From assembly GCA_016763095.1 (NCBI GenBank), contig JAESUK010000162.1:1-13029 (forward strand): a DNA stretch of 13,029 bases, read 5' to 3'. The notes below the pieces were generated by a model, which worked only from the letters and a program-made list of their open reading frames with translations, did not search any database and was not told the DNA's origin. Positions 5,874 through 13,029 of the stretch are shown piece after piece. Position 1 is the stretch's first letter. Every line of letters begins with the position of its first letter. Made by a program: the position numbers and the translations under genes. Source of the DNA: Alphaproteobacteria bacterium (GTDB lineage Bacteria; Pseudomonadota; Alphaproteobacteria; Micavibrionales; Micavibrionaceae).

Positions 5874-8800
5874 ATGCCAAAAAGAACTGACATAAAATCG
5901 ATCTGCATCATCGGCGCAGGACCTATCATCATCGGACAGGCCTGTGAATTTGATTACTCTGGCGCTCAAGCATGTAAAGCACTGCGTGAAGAAGGCTATC
6001 GCATTATATTGGTAAATTCTAACCCTGCGACAATCATGACAGACCCTGATTTAGCAGATGCCACATACATCGAGCCAATCACGCCAGAAGTGGTGACAAA
6101 GATTTTAGAGAAAGAACGCCCTGACGCACTTCTTCCAACAATGGGTGGACAAACGGCATTGAACATCGCTCTTGTTCTTGAAGGAGACGGCACACTTAAG
6201 CGCCTCGGCATTGAAATGATTGGTGCGACAAGCGAAGCCATCGAAAAAGCTGAAGACCGTGAAAAATTTAGAAACTGCATGGATGAGCTTGGATTAGACT
6301 CCCCAATCAGCGTCATTGCTCATAATCTTGAAGAAGCAAAGGAAGCACTTAAAGAAACAAAACTTCCTGCCATTATTCGCCCTTCATTTACATTGGGTGG
6401 AACAGGCGGAGGAATCGCTTACAACCGCGATGAATTTGAAAACATCGTGAAAGAAGGTCTCGATGCCTCTCCGACCACCGAAATTCTTGTCGAAGAATGT
6501 CTTCTTGGGTGGAAAGAATATGAAATGGAAGTTGTTCGCGATAAAAACGATAACGCCATCATCATCTGTGCCATTGAAAACATTGATCCAATGGGGGTTC
6601 ACACAGGAGACTCCATTACAGTAGCCCCTGCCCTAACACTCACTGACAAAGAATACCAAATCATGCGGAATGCGTCTTTAGCAATTTTGCGTATCATTGG
6701 TGTTGAAACAGGAGGATCAAACTGCCAGTTCGCCATTGAGCCAAAAACAGGGCGTATGATTGTAATTGAAATGAACCCACGCGTGAGCCGTTCCTCTGCC
6801 CTAGCGTCAAAGGCAACGGGCTTTCCGATTGCTAAAATCGCAGCCAAACTCGCCGTTGGATATACACTAGACGAGCTTTCAAACGATATTACGGGTGGCA
6901 AAACACCAGCATCATTCGAGCCAACAATCGACTATGTTGTAACGAAAATCCCACGCTTCACATTCGAAAAATTCAAAGGTGCAGACAACAACCTATCAAC
7001 AGCAATGAAGTCTGTTGGAGAAGCCATGGCAATTGGTCGTAACTTTGAAGAATCCATGCAAAAAGCACTGCGCTCTTTAGAAAAAGGTTTAAGCGGATTT
7101 GATGACATGCCAATTGGTAACCCGTCAAAAGATCAAGTCACACCGCACCCAGATCAAATACGTGCGGTATTGTCCAAAGCCACACCACAACGCATTCTCT
7201 ATATAGCACAGGCGATACGTCTTGGTATGAGCTTGGAAGATATTCACGAGATTACAAAATATGACCCATGGGTACTTGAACGCATTCAAAACATTGTAAA
7301 CGTTGAAAATGGGATAAGAGACAAAGGTTTACCGACATCTTCTGAGGGCTGGATGGCAGTTAAGCGTTTAGGCTTTGCAGATAAACGCCTTGCTGACCTT
7401 GTTGGTGTAAGCGAAGAAAAAGTGAGAAAAGCACGTATTTCACATTCGGTACGTCCTGTTTATAAACGTGTCGACACCTGTTCAGCGGAAATCCCATCCC
7501 TTACGCCATACATGTACAGCACCTATGAAGGCAATGGTCTAACCCCTGCAAGAAATGAAATCGAGCACACAGACAAAAAGAAAATTGTCATACTCGGTGG
7601 TGGTCCTAACCGTATTGGTCAAGGCATTGAATTTGACTATTGCTGTGTCCATGCCGCTTACGCACTTAAAGAAGCTGGCTATGAAACAATCATGGTGAAC
7701 TGTAACCCAGAAACCGTTTCAACCGACCCAGAAACAGCAGATCGCCTCTACTTCGAACCACTTACAGAAGAAGACGTAATCGAACTTATTCACGCAGAGA
7801 ACGAAAAAGGTAAGATCACGGGCGTGATCGTACAACTCGGTGGACAAACACCGTTGAAACTTGCTGAACGTTTGCAAAAAGAGGGCATTCCAATCTTAGG
7901 AACTGATCCTGATGCAATTGACCTAGCAGAAGATCGCGAACGCTTCCAAAAACTTATCAAGAAGCTTAAACTTCGCCAGCCACCAAACGCCCTCGCCTCA
8001 TCTTCTGAAGAAGCAATTAAACAGGCAGAAGAACTTGGTTTTCCACTTGTTCTGCGTCCATCATATGTTCTTGGTGGCTCAGGCATGGAAATCGTTCACA
8101 ACATGGAAGGACTACAAAAATACGTCCACACGGCCATGAAAGTTTCAGGCAACAACCCTGTTCTTCTTGACCGTTACCTCAAAGAAGCTATCGAGATTGA
8201 CGTTGATGCAATATGCGACGGCAAAGACGTTTATGTTGCAGGAATCATGGAACACATTGAAGAGGCTGGTATTCACTCAGGTGATAGTGCCTGTGTACTT
8301 CCCCCTCACTCGCTCCCATACAGGACCGTGTGTGAGCTTGAGAAGCAAACAAGGACACTTGCCCTCGCTTTAAAGGTAAAAGGCCTCATGAACGTTCAGT
8401 TCGCGTGCAAACGCAATCGTGATTCTGGTGAATACGACATTCACATCATTGAAGTAAACCCTCGTGCCTCAAGAACAGTTCCCTTCCTCGCGAAAGCAAC
8501 GGGCGTGCCTGTAGCCAAGATCGCAGCACGTGTGATGGCAGGAGAACGACTCTCAAGCTTCCAAGCACAAGGCGTTTTAAAAGGCATGAGCACGGAGCAC
8601 GTTGCCGTAAAAGCGCCAATATTCCCATTCAACAGATTCCAAGGCGTAGACCCGCTTCTCGGACCGGAGATGAAATCAACAGGGGAAGTCATGGGCTTAG
8701 ACAGAAACTTCGCACAAGCATTCCTAAAATCACAATTGGGGGTTGGAACATTCCTTCCGTCAAGCGGAACGGTTTTCCTCTCAGTGAAAGACAGCGACAA

Positions 8801-9182
8801 AAACGCAATAACAGAGATTGCAACAGACCTTATTGATATGGGCTTTCAAATTATTGCCACAGGCGGAACATGTGCTCATCTCCAAAAATCAGGACTTGAT
8901 GTCATCCGCATCAATAAAGTGATGGAAGGACAGCCCCACGTCGTCGATGCCATTATCAATGGTGATATCCAATTTATGATTAACACCACCAAAGGCCCTC
9001 AGGCAATGGCCGATTCTATGAGCATACGTAGAAATGCATTGATGAGCAAAATTCCGTACTACACGCTTATCTCTGCCGCAAAAGCGGGTGTACAAGCTAT
9101 ACGAGCACAGAGCTCAAAAGAAATTAGCGTTGCTCCTCTTCAAGATTATTTTAAAGAAGATCAGAAAGAAGACGCGGCATAA
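5874..9182 (+). CDS. carB: Carbamoyl-phosphate synthase large subunit, 1102 aa
   Basis: Uses ammonia from CarA, bicarbonate and two ATP to form carbamoyl phosphate. Two homologous synthetase halves are visible. The first (about 1-400) has GAGPIIIGQACEFDYSGAQA at 15-34, ATP-binding R129 and R169, glycine loop GGTGGG (175-180) and metal-binding E299, N301, R303, all at the same numbers as in E. coli CarB. The second half begins near 568 with GGGPNRIGQGIEFDYC and has its own ATP-grasp (EDRERFQKLIKKL near 685; EVNPRASRTVPFLAKATG). An MGS-like allosteric domain follows from about 965 (GTVFLSVKDSDKN, ATGGTCAHL, NTTKG), where UMP and ornithine act in enterobacterial enzymes. It is about 30 residues longer than E. 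coli CarB (1073 aa), as is common in alphaproteobacteria. The start ATG has a weak AGAAAAG ribosome-binding site. Confidence 0.98.
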   Translation: MPKRTDIKSICIIGAGPIIIGQACEFDYSGAQACKALREEGYRIILVNSNPATIMTDPDLADATYIEPITPEVVTKILEKERPDALLPTMGGQTALNIALVLEGDGTLKRLGIEMIGATSEAIEKAEDREKFRNCMDELGLDSPISVIAHNLEEAKEALKETKLPAIIRPSFTLGGTGGGIAYNRDEFENIVKEGLDASPTTEILVEECLLGWKEYEMEVVRDKNDNAIIICAIENIDPMGVHTGDSITVAPALTLTDKEYQIMRNASLAILRIIGVETGGSNCQFAIEPKTGRMIVIEMNPRVSRSSALASKATGFPIAKIAAKLAVGYTLDELSNDITGGKTPASFEPTIDYVVTKIPRFTFEKFKGADNNLSTAMKSVGEAMAIGRNFEESMQKALRSLEKGLSGFDDMPIGNPSKDQVTPHPDQIRAVLSKATPQRILYIAQAIRLGMSLEDIHEITKYDPWVLERIQNIVNVENGIRDKGLPTSSEGWMAVKRLGFADKRLADLVGVSEEKVRKARISHSVRPVYKRVDTCSAEIPSLTPYMYSTYEGNGLTPARNEIEHTDKKKIVILGGGPNRIGQGIEFDYCCVHAAYALKEAGYETIMVNCNPETVSTDPETADRLYFEPLTEEDVIELIHAENEKGKITGVIVQLGGQTPLKLAERLQKEGIPILGTDPDAIDLAEDRERFQKLIKKLKLRQPPNALASSSEEAIKQAEELGFPLVLRPSYVLGGSGMEIVHNMEGLQKYVHTAMKVSGNNPVLLDRYLKEAIEIDVDAICDGKDVYVAGIMEHIEEAGIHSGDSACVLPPHSLPYRTVCELEKQTRTLALALKVKGLMNVQFACKRNRDSGEYDIHIIEVNPRASRTVPFLAKATGVPVAKIAARVMAGERLSSFQAQGVLKGMSTEHVAVKAPIFPFNRFQGVDPLLGPEMKSTGEVMGLDRNFAQAFLKSQLGVGTFLPSSGTVFLSVKDSDKNAITEIATDLIDMGFQIIATGGTCAHLQKSGLDVIRINKVMEGQPHVVDAIINGDIQFMINTTKGPQAMADSMSIRRNALMSKIPYYTLISAAKAGVQAIRAQSSKEISVAPLQDYFKEDQKEDAA

Positions 9183-9233
9183 ACCTGCGACCTTGACCCG
9201 AATTTAAAATAGCATTAAGCTTCCATAAAATAT

Positions 9234-9256
9234 CCCGCCTCGTTGCGGGGTTTTTT
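9234..9256 (+). terminator. Intrinsic terminator after carB
   Basis: CCCGC (9234-9238), a 6-nt loop CTCGTT, GCGGG (9245-9249), one more G, then six T (9251-9256). This is a classic rho-independent hairpin and U-tract 52 bp after the carB stop. It separates carAB from greA, which starts 30 bp after the T run, so greA transcription either reads through or starts within this short gap. Confidence 0.85.
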
Positions 9257-9285
9257 AGTTAAACAAATCAAAATAGAGAATAACC

Positions 9286-9759
9286 ATGGATAAAATACCG
9301 ATGTCCCCTGCTGGGCACAAAACACTTGAATCAGAACTTAAAAACTTGAAGTCTGTTGAACGCCCTGCTGTTATTGCAGCGATTGCAGAAGCACGTGAAC
9401 ATGGGGATCTTTCAGAGAACGCTGAATATCATGCGGCGCGTGAACGTCAGAGCTTCATTGAAGGCAGAGTTAAAGAGCTAGAAGCCGTTCTCTCTACCGC
9501 TCAAATCATTGATTTTTCACTCTTCACAGGCGATACGGTCAAGTTCGGCGCAACGGTAATCATCGTTGACGAAGACACGGATGAAGAGAAAACAGTTCAA
9601 ATCGTAGGAAAGTACGAATCGAATGCAGAGCAAGGGAAAATATCCCTAACCTCACCCGTTGCACGCGCGCTTATAGGAAAATCTGTCGAAGACAGCGTTA
9701 GCATTACAACACCAAAGGGTAAAACTGATTACGAAATTTTAAGTGTCAGCTATAAATAA
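9286..9759 (+). CDS. greA: Transcription elongation factor GreA, 157 aa
   Basis: Binds the secondary channel of RNA polymerase and stimulates cleavage of backtracked transcripts. The N-terminal coiled-coil hairpin spans about residues 8-75, with the acidic tip D41 and E44 in REHGDLSENAEYHAARERQ, at the same positions as in E. coli GreA. The C-terminal FKBP-like domain (about 80-157) holds GDTVKFGATV, VGKYESNAEQGKISLTSPVARALIGKSVED and a final DYEILSVSY. Length is the normal 157-158 aa. The ATG at 9286 gives the canonical MDKIPMSPAG-like start; its ribosome-binding site is weak (AGAGAA). It stands alone between the carAB terminator and the convergent Lrp-type gene. I see no convincing promoter in the short upstream gap. 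Confidence 0.97.
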   Translation: MDKIPMSPAGHKTLESELKNLKSVERPAVIAAIAEAREHGDLSENAEYHAARERQSFIEGRVKELEAVLSTAQIIDFSLFTGDTVKFGATVIIVDEDTDEEKTVQIVGKYESNAEQGKISLTSPVARALIGKSVEDSVSITTPKGKTDYEILSVSYK

Positions 9760-9777
9760 GATAATTAGGAATTGTTT

Positions 9778-10254
9778 CTAGCAGGCATCAACAGGAATAC
9801 CTGTTTCTTCTTTACTCGCACGAATCGACAGTGATGATTTAACACCAGAGATATTCGGACTTGCCGTCAGTTGATTTGTAAGGAACTGTTGGTAATCATC
9901 CCAATCTCTGGCGACAATCTTTAGCAAGAAATCTGTATCTCCTGTCAACATCCAACATTCTCTTACACAATCCCAATCAGCACAGGCTTTTTCAAATGCT
10001 TTTAGCTCTGTATCAGCATGGCTTTCAAGCTTCACCTTCGCAAAGATTGTAACACCATAACCAAGCGCTTTATTATCAAGACGGGCATGATAGCTCTTAA
10101 TAAACCCCGCATCTTCCAACGCACGCACACGTCTAAGACATGGTGGAGCAGAGATACCCGCTTCCTTCGCAAGGTCAACGTTAGTCATACGTCCACTATT
10201 TTGAAGGTTTGCCAAAATTTTACGGTCTATTTTATCTAGTTTGATGCGGGCCAT
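9778..10254 (-). CDS. Lrp/AsnC family transcriptional regulator, 158 aa
   Basis: DNA-binding regulator of the feast/famine family, usually responsive to an amino acid and active as dimers or higher oligomers. An N-terminal winged helix-turn-helix spans about residues 6-55 (LDKIDRKILANLQNSGRMTNVDLAKEAG, then SAPPCLRRVRALEDAGFI). A C-terminal RAM/ligand-binding domain spans about 68-145, with the characteristic glycine-aspartate turn TGDTDFLLKIV (104-114). Length is standard (150-160 aa). The gene converges on greA with 18 bp between stop codons and diverges from the ELM1-family gene. A promoter and a partly palindromic site lie just upstream, which would suit autoregulation. The effector and targets cannot be read from the sequence; true Lrp versus a paralogue is undecided. 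Confidence 0.95.
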   Translation of the reverse strand: MARIKLDKIDRKILANLQNSGRMTNVDLAKEAGISAPPCLRRVRALEDAGFIKSYHARLDNKALGYGVTIFAKVKLESHADTELKAFEKACADWDCVRECWMLTGDTDFLLKIVARDWDDYQQFLTNQLTASPNISGVKSSLSIRASKEETGIPVDAC

Positions 10255-10270
10255 ATATCTGCTCTTTCTT

Positions 10271-10292
10271 TATAAACTATGCATGGTATAAA
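10271..10292. promoter_or_regulatory. Imperfect palindrome around ATGCAT, possible Lrp-type operator
   Basis: A 22-bp segment centred on the self-complementary ATGCAT (10279-10284) has about 8 of 11 paired positions symmetrical, with TATA-like ends. It covers the predicted transcription start and the edge of the -10 box of the Lrp/AsnC gene. A second self-complementary hexamer, GTGCAC (10298-10303), lies 19 bp away, about two helical turns. Lrp-family proteins commonly repress their own genes at such weakly conserved A+T-flanked sites; assignment here is inference. Confidence 0.3.
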
Positions 10293-10313
10293 GAGGCGTG
10301 CACCAAATCGCAA
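10285..10313 (-). promoter_or_regulatory. Sigma-70-type promoter for the Lrp/AsnC gene
   Basis: On the minus strand TTGCGA (plus 10308-10313, four of six), a 17-nt spacer, then TATACC (plus 10285-10290, four of six). The predicted start near 10278 leaves a leader of about 24 nt with an AAAGAAAGAG ribosome-binding stretch before the ATG at 10254. Confidence 0.5.
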
Positions 10314-10336
10314 GCGTTATTTCATGATAATTTTAT

Positions 10337-10342
10337 TATAAT
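10337..10342 (+). promoter_or_regulatory. Consensus -10 box just upstream of the ELM1-family gene
   Basis: A perfect TATAAT at 10337-10342, with no good -35 at 16-18 nt (the sequence there is around GCGTTA). Initiation about 7 nt downstream would fall near 10349, only about 8 nt before the ATG at 10357. No Shine-Dalgarno sequence is visible there. The transcript may be nearly leaderless, or the -10 is fortuitous. Confidence 0.35.
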
Positions 10343-10356
10343 TTCCATTAGAAAAA

Positions 10357-11337
10357 ATGAATAAAAGTACAAAAACCATAAAGACATTACCTTCTTGCTG
10401 GATTATCACTGAGGGGATAAAGGGAACGGAAAACCAATGTGTCGGAATCGCTGAAATGTTGGGGCTAAAACCAACAGTGAAAACAGTGACACTACAAGAA
10501 CCATGGAAATCCTTATCACCATATCTGGGGCTAGAGCGCAAAAGCACCTTCATAGGGGATGATATTTCTGCACCATACCCGGATATTCTTATCACGGGCG
10601 GACGCAAAGCCATCGCGGCAAGTCGCTACATAAAGAAACAAAGCAACGGAGCGACAAAAACGCTCCATGTTCTCGACCCACGGATATCACCAAAGCACTT
10701 TGATTTAGTCACATTACCTGAACATGACAAGACACGTGGGGGAAATGTGATTGTCACAAAGGCAACACCAAACAGAATTACGGTAAAAACATTACAAGAA
10801 GGAAAGAAACAATTCCCTCTGCTTGGAGATTTACCCTCACCCCGTCTCGCCGTGTTAATAGGCGGGAACAGCAAAGCCTATACATTTGACATGAGAACCA
10901 CCAAAAGGTTTGTAAACGACCTCAAAACACTCCAAACGGACAACAAAGTAAGCTTGATGGTCACCATGTCCCGCAGAACCCCAAAAGAAGTGGCTGATTA
11001 CATCCGCACCTCACTTGATAGGAAAAACACTTACATTTGGGACGAAACAACACCCAATCCATATTTTGGATTTTTGGCATGGGCAGATATAATTCTAGCG
11101 ACGTCTGACAGTACCTCTATGCTTTCAGAAAGCTGTACAACAGGAAAACCGACCTACATGATTCCTTTAAAAGAAACAGGCAAATTAGGGCGCATTAAAA
11201 AGCTACAAAACAACCTCATAGATCATGGCGGAATGCGTATTTTTGAAGGCAAATTAGAAGCATGGAAATACCGCCCCCTAAATGATTCACAGCTAGTTGC
11301 CAATGAGATCAAAAAACAATTGCCAGATTTGTTTTAA
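10357..11337 (+). CDS. ELM1-family protein (bacterial homologue of mitochondrial fission protein ELM1), 326 aa
   Basis: Matches the family formerly called DUF1022 and now named after plant ELM1, which helps recruit the dynamin DRP3 to mitochondria; the function of the bacterial members is unknown to me. Visible motifs are ITEGIKGTENQCVGIAEMLGL (17-37), TGGRKAIAASRYIKK (80-94), HVLDPRI (104-110), LPEHD (120-124), NRITV (139-143), PRLAVLIGGNSKAYTF (162-177), and near the C-terminus ATSDSTSMLSESCTTGKP (248-265). The last resembles the donor-binding segment of GT-B glycosyltransferases, so a sugar- or nucleotide-binding role is plausible but unproven. No signal peptide or transmembrane segment is seen, so the protein is probably cytoplasmic or peripheral. 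Its stop lies 18 bp before the trxB ATG, suggesting co-transcription. Confidence 0.9.
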   Translation: MNKSTKTIKTLPSCWIITEGIKGTENQCVGIAEMLGLKPTVKTVTLQEPWKSLSPYLGLERKSTFIGDDISAPYPDILITGGRKAIAASRYIKKQSNGATKTLHVLDPRISPKHFDLVTLPEHDKTRGGNVIVTKATPNRITVKTLQEGKKQFPLLGDLPSPRLAVLIGGNSKAYTFDMRTTKRFVNDLKTLQTDNKVSLMVTMSRRTPKEVADYIRTSLDRKNTYIWDETTPNPYFGFLAWADIILATSDSTSMLSESCTTGKPTYMIPLKETGKLGRIKKLQNNLIDHGGMRIFEGKLEAWKYRPLNDSQLVANEIKKQLPDLF

Positions 11338-11355
11338 TCCTTAAAGTCTTTGCTT

Positions 11356-12354
11356 ATGAGCACAGAAAATATAAAAAAAGAAATTAGAACAAAAGTTCTA
11401 ATTATTGGATCAGGCCCTGCGGGCTACACAGCAGCAATTTACGCGGCACGCGCGAACCTTAAACCGGTTCAAGTCCTTGGGCTTGAGCCTGGTGGACAGT
11501 TAATGATCACCACAGAGGTAGAGAACTATCCAGGCTTTGCCGATCTTATTCAAGGTCCATGGCTTATGGAACAAATGAAAGGTCAAGCTGCCAATGTTGG
11601 AACAGAGATGATCCACGACCTCATCACAGATATTGATTTATCAAAACGACCATTCGTTTGTAAGGGCGATGACGGAGCAACATACATAGCAGACACAGTT
11701 ATCATCTCCACAGGTGCAAAAGCCCGCTGGTTGGGGCTCCCTGCTGAAGAAAAGTTTAGAGGACTTGGTGTCTCCGCGTGCGCAACATGTGACGGATTTT
11801 TCTTCCGTGGAAAAGACGTCGCCATTGTTGGTGGAGGAAACTCCGCTGTTGAAGAAGCGTTATTCTTGACAAACTTCGCAAGCAAAGTAACGCTTATTCA
11901 CCGTCGTGATACTCTACGCGCTGAAAAAATCATGCAAGAGCGCCTATTCAAAAACGAAAAAATTGAATGCCTATGGGATACAGCCGTGACAGATATCATT
12001 GGCGTTGCCCATGGCGAAGAAGGCACACCAGGGGTGACAGGAGTAAAACTTAAAAACCTCAAAACAAATGAGGAAAGCACCTTGGATGTTGATGGAATAT
12101 TTGTTGCCATTGGACATGATCCTGCAACAGAACTCTTCAAGGGTCAGTTAAAGATGGACGAAGCGGGATATATCATAACCACGCCAGACTCCACCCTAAC
12201 CTCCATAGACGGTGTGTATGCTGCGGGGGATGTGAAGGATAAAGTCTACCGTCAAGCCGTCACAGCAGCAGGTATGGGCTGTATGGCAGCACTTGAAGCT
12301 GATCGTTTCCTTTCTGAACAAGAAGACCTTATTGCGGAGCACGCAGCAGAGTAA
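11356..12354 (+). CDS. trxB: Thioredoxin-disulfide reductase TrxB, 332 aa
   Basis: Flavoenzyme that passes electrons from NADPH to thioredoxin, keeping the cytoplasm reducing and supplying ribonucleotide reductase. The FAD-binding GSGPAG is at 18-23; the central NADPH domain carries the redox pair C142 and C145 in ACATCDGFF, GGGNSA (159-164) and HRRD (182-185). The second FAD motif is GVYAAGDVKDKVYRQAVTAAGMGC (286-309). Length is normal for bacterial low-molecular-weight TrxB. A TTG at 11350 would add two residues (ML), but the ATG at 11356 is preferred because it is the ordinary start codon and the extension has no family support; the ribosome-binding site is weak in both cases (AAAG at 11343-11346). 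It sits between the ELM1-family gene and a LysR regulator 21 bp downstream. Confidence 0.96.
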   Translation: MSTENIKKEIRTKVLIIGSGPAGYTAAIYAARANLKPVQVLGLEPGGQLMITTEVENYPGFADLIQGPWLMEQMKGQAANVGTEMIHDLITDIDLSKRPFVCKGDDGATYIADTVIISTGAKARWLGLPAEEKFRGLGVSACATCDGFFFRGKDVAIVGGGNSAVEEALFLTNFASKVTLIHRRDTLRAEKIMQERLFKNEKIECLWDTAVTDIIGVAHGEEGTPGVTGVKLKNLKTNEESTLDVDGIFVAIGHDPATELFKGQLKMDEAGYIITTPDSTLTSIDGVYAAGDVKDKVYRQAVTAAGMGCMAALEADRFLSEQEDLIAEHAAE

Positions 12355-12375
12355 CGGCAAACAGGAACAGCTAGT

Positions 12376-13029
12376 ATGGATTGGGATAAATTAAAAGCGT
12401 TCTATGCCGTTGCAGAGGTAGGAAGCTTCACCCACGCAGCAGATCAACTGCGACTAACACAACCCTCTATCTCCAGAAAAATAAGTAGTCTTGAAGACGA
12501 GTTAAACACACACCTCTTTCACCGCCATGCCCGAGGGCTCACCCTTACAGAACAGGGAGAATTGTTACAAGCCACCGTCTCCATCATATTAAAACAACTC
12601 TCTGGGGTTGAGAAGAAAATAAAAGATACGAAAAGTAATTCAGAGGGCGCACTTACAATTACCGCCTCAGAGATGATGACGGCGTCATGGCTGTTCCCTA
12701 TTCTTCCAAAGTTCAACAAGCAACACCCAGACATTCAACTAAAAATATTAGAGACAGACCGCATTTTAAACCTTGATATGAGGGAGGCCGATGTCGCCAT
12801 TCGTCTGTTTACACCAAAACAGCAAGACCATATCCAAAAAAAGTTAAAAGACATTCAATTCAGTCTCGTCGCATCAAAAGAATATCTTGATCAACATGGT
12901 AGACCAGAAACCACTGCTGATCTAAAAACACATACGCTCATCGCTTACCCATATGGCATCCCAACGCCATTTCCTTCTGCAAACTGGCACTTAGAAACTG
13001 CGAATATTGATATAAATACCCACGAAAAA
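12376..13029 (+). CDS. LysR-family transcriptional regulator, N-terminal 218 codons (cut by window edge)
   Basis: An open frame starts at ATG 12376 (AGGA at 12363-12366) and stays open to the window end, so about 75-90 residues of a typical 290-310 aa LysR protein are missing. The N-terminal winged helix-turn-helix is clear (residues 1-60: LKAFYAVAEVGSFTHAADQLRLTQPSISRKISSLEDELNTHLFHRHARGLTLTEQG). A linker helix and the first part of the periplasmic-binding-protein-like effector domain follow from about 92 (GALTITASEMMTASWLFPILPKFNKQHPDIQL, READVAIRLF). It starts 21 bp after trxB on the same strand, so co-transcription with trxB is likely. The effector is not predictable; a link to redox control of trxB is only a guess from position. 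Confidence 0.95.
   Translation, partial: MDWDKLKAFYAVAEVGSFTHAADQLRLTQPSISRKISSLEDELNTHLFHRHARGLTLTEQGELLQATVSIILKQLSGVEKKIKDTKSNSEGALTITASEMMTASWLFPILPKFNKQHPDIQLKILETDRILNLDMREADVAIRLFTPKQQDHIQKKLKDIQFSLVASKEYLDQHGRPETTADLKTHTLIAYPYGIPTPFPSANWHLETANIDINTHEK

Noticed and set aside
8441..8800. 119-codon open frame antisense to carB
   Set aside because: It lies entirely inside the well-conserved carB frame, has no recognisable domain and no ribosome-binding site; it is a shadow frame like the many others opposite carA, carB, dnaG and trxB.
9193..9221. TTGACC as a -35 for greA
   Set aside because: The hexamer at 16-18 nt spacing (around TAAGCT) is a poor -10, and transcription from it would have to cross the intrinsic terminator at 9234-9256 before reaching greA.
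11350..11355. TTG start for trxB giving two extra residues
   Set aside because: The ATG two codons later is a normal start, and the extension adds no conserved residues or better ribosome-binding site.
1..13029. Mobile element, CRISPR array, prophage, toxin-antitoxin or defence island
   Set aside because: No transposase, integrase, spaced repeat array, small paired genes or terminal inverted repeats are visible. The protein-coding content is conserved housekeeping genes and common regulators in a normal order.

Overview
The window looks like a stretch of core chromosome from an alphaproteobacterium with moderate to low G+C (about 40-45% by eye). Three things suggest this: the DnaG/RpoD protein types, the gene order (YqeY-like gene, dnaG and rpoD facing away from carAB; then greA, an Lrp/AsnC regulator, an ELM1-family gene, trxB and a LysR gene), and the ELM1-family protein itself, which in bacteria is typical of alphaproteobacteria. 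I cannot name a genus. No insertion sequence, prophage, CRISPR array, toxin-antitoxin pair or other accessory island is visible.

Left arm, all on the minus strand (read right to left): a GatB/YqeY-domain gene (4593-4132), dnaG (primase) and rpoD (housekeeping sigma factor), followed by the 5' part of a CAT-anticodon tRNA cut by the window edge. This is an alphaproteobacterial version of the 'macromolecular synthesis' cluster, with a yqeY-type gene in the place that rpsU occupies in enterobacteria. rpoD has a good sigma-70-type promoter of its own in the dnaG-rpoD gap. The tRNA has a promoter candidate that overlaps the 3' end of rpoD. The most notable observation in the window is here: yqeY is intact and recognisable over 153 codons except for one in-frame TAA at codon 86.

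Right arm, plus strand: carA and carB (carbamoyl-phosphate synthetase, feeding pyrimidine and arginine synthesis) form a tight pair ending in a clear intrinsic terminator. greA (transcript cleavage factor) follows. An Lrp/AsnC-type regulator on the minus strand converges on greA and diverges from an ELM1-family gene. ELM1, trxB (thioredoxin reductase) and a LysR-type regulator, cut by the right edge, are closely spaced and probably co-transcribed.

The content is ordinary housekeeping: replication priming, basal transcription, nucleotide/arginine precursor supply, and thiol redox. I found no convincing new multi-gene system. The items worth a second look are the interrupted yqeY, a perfect inverted repeat reaching the carA ribosome-binding region, the Asn-rich insert in RpoD, the ELM1-trxB linkage, and several small promoter/operator structures.
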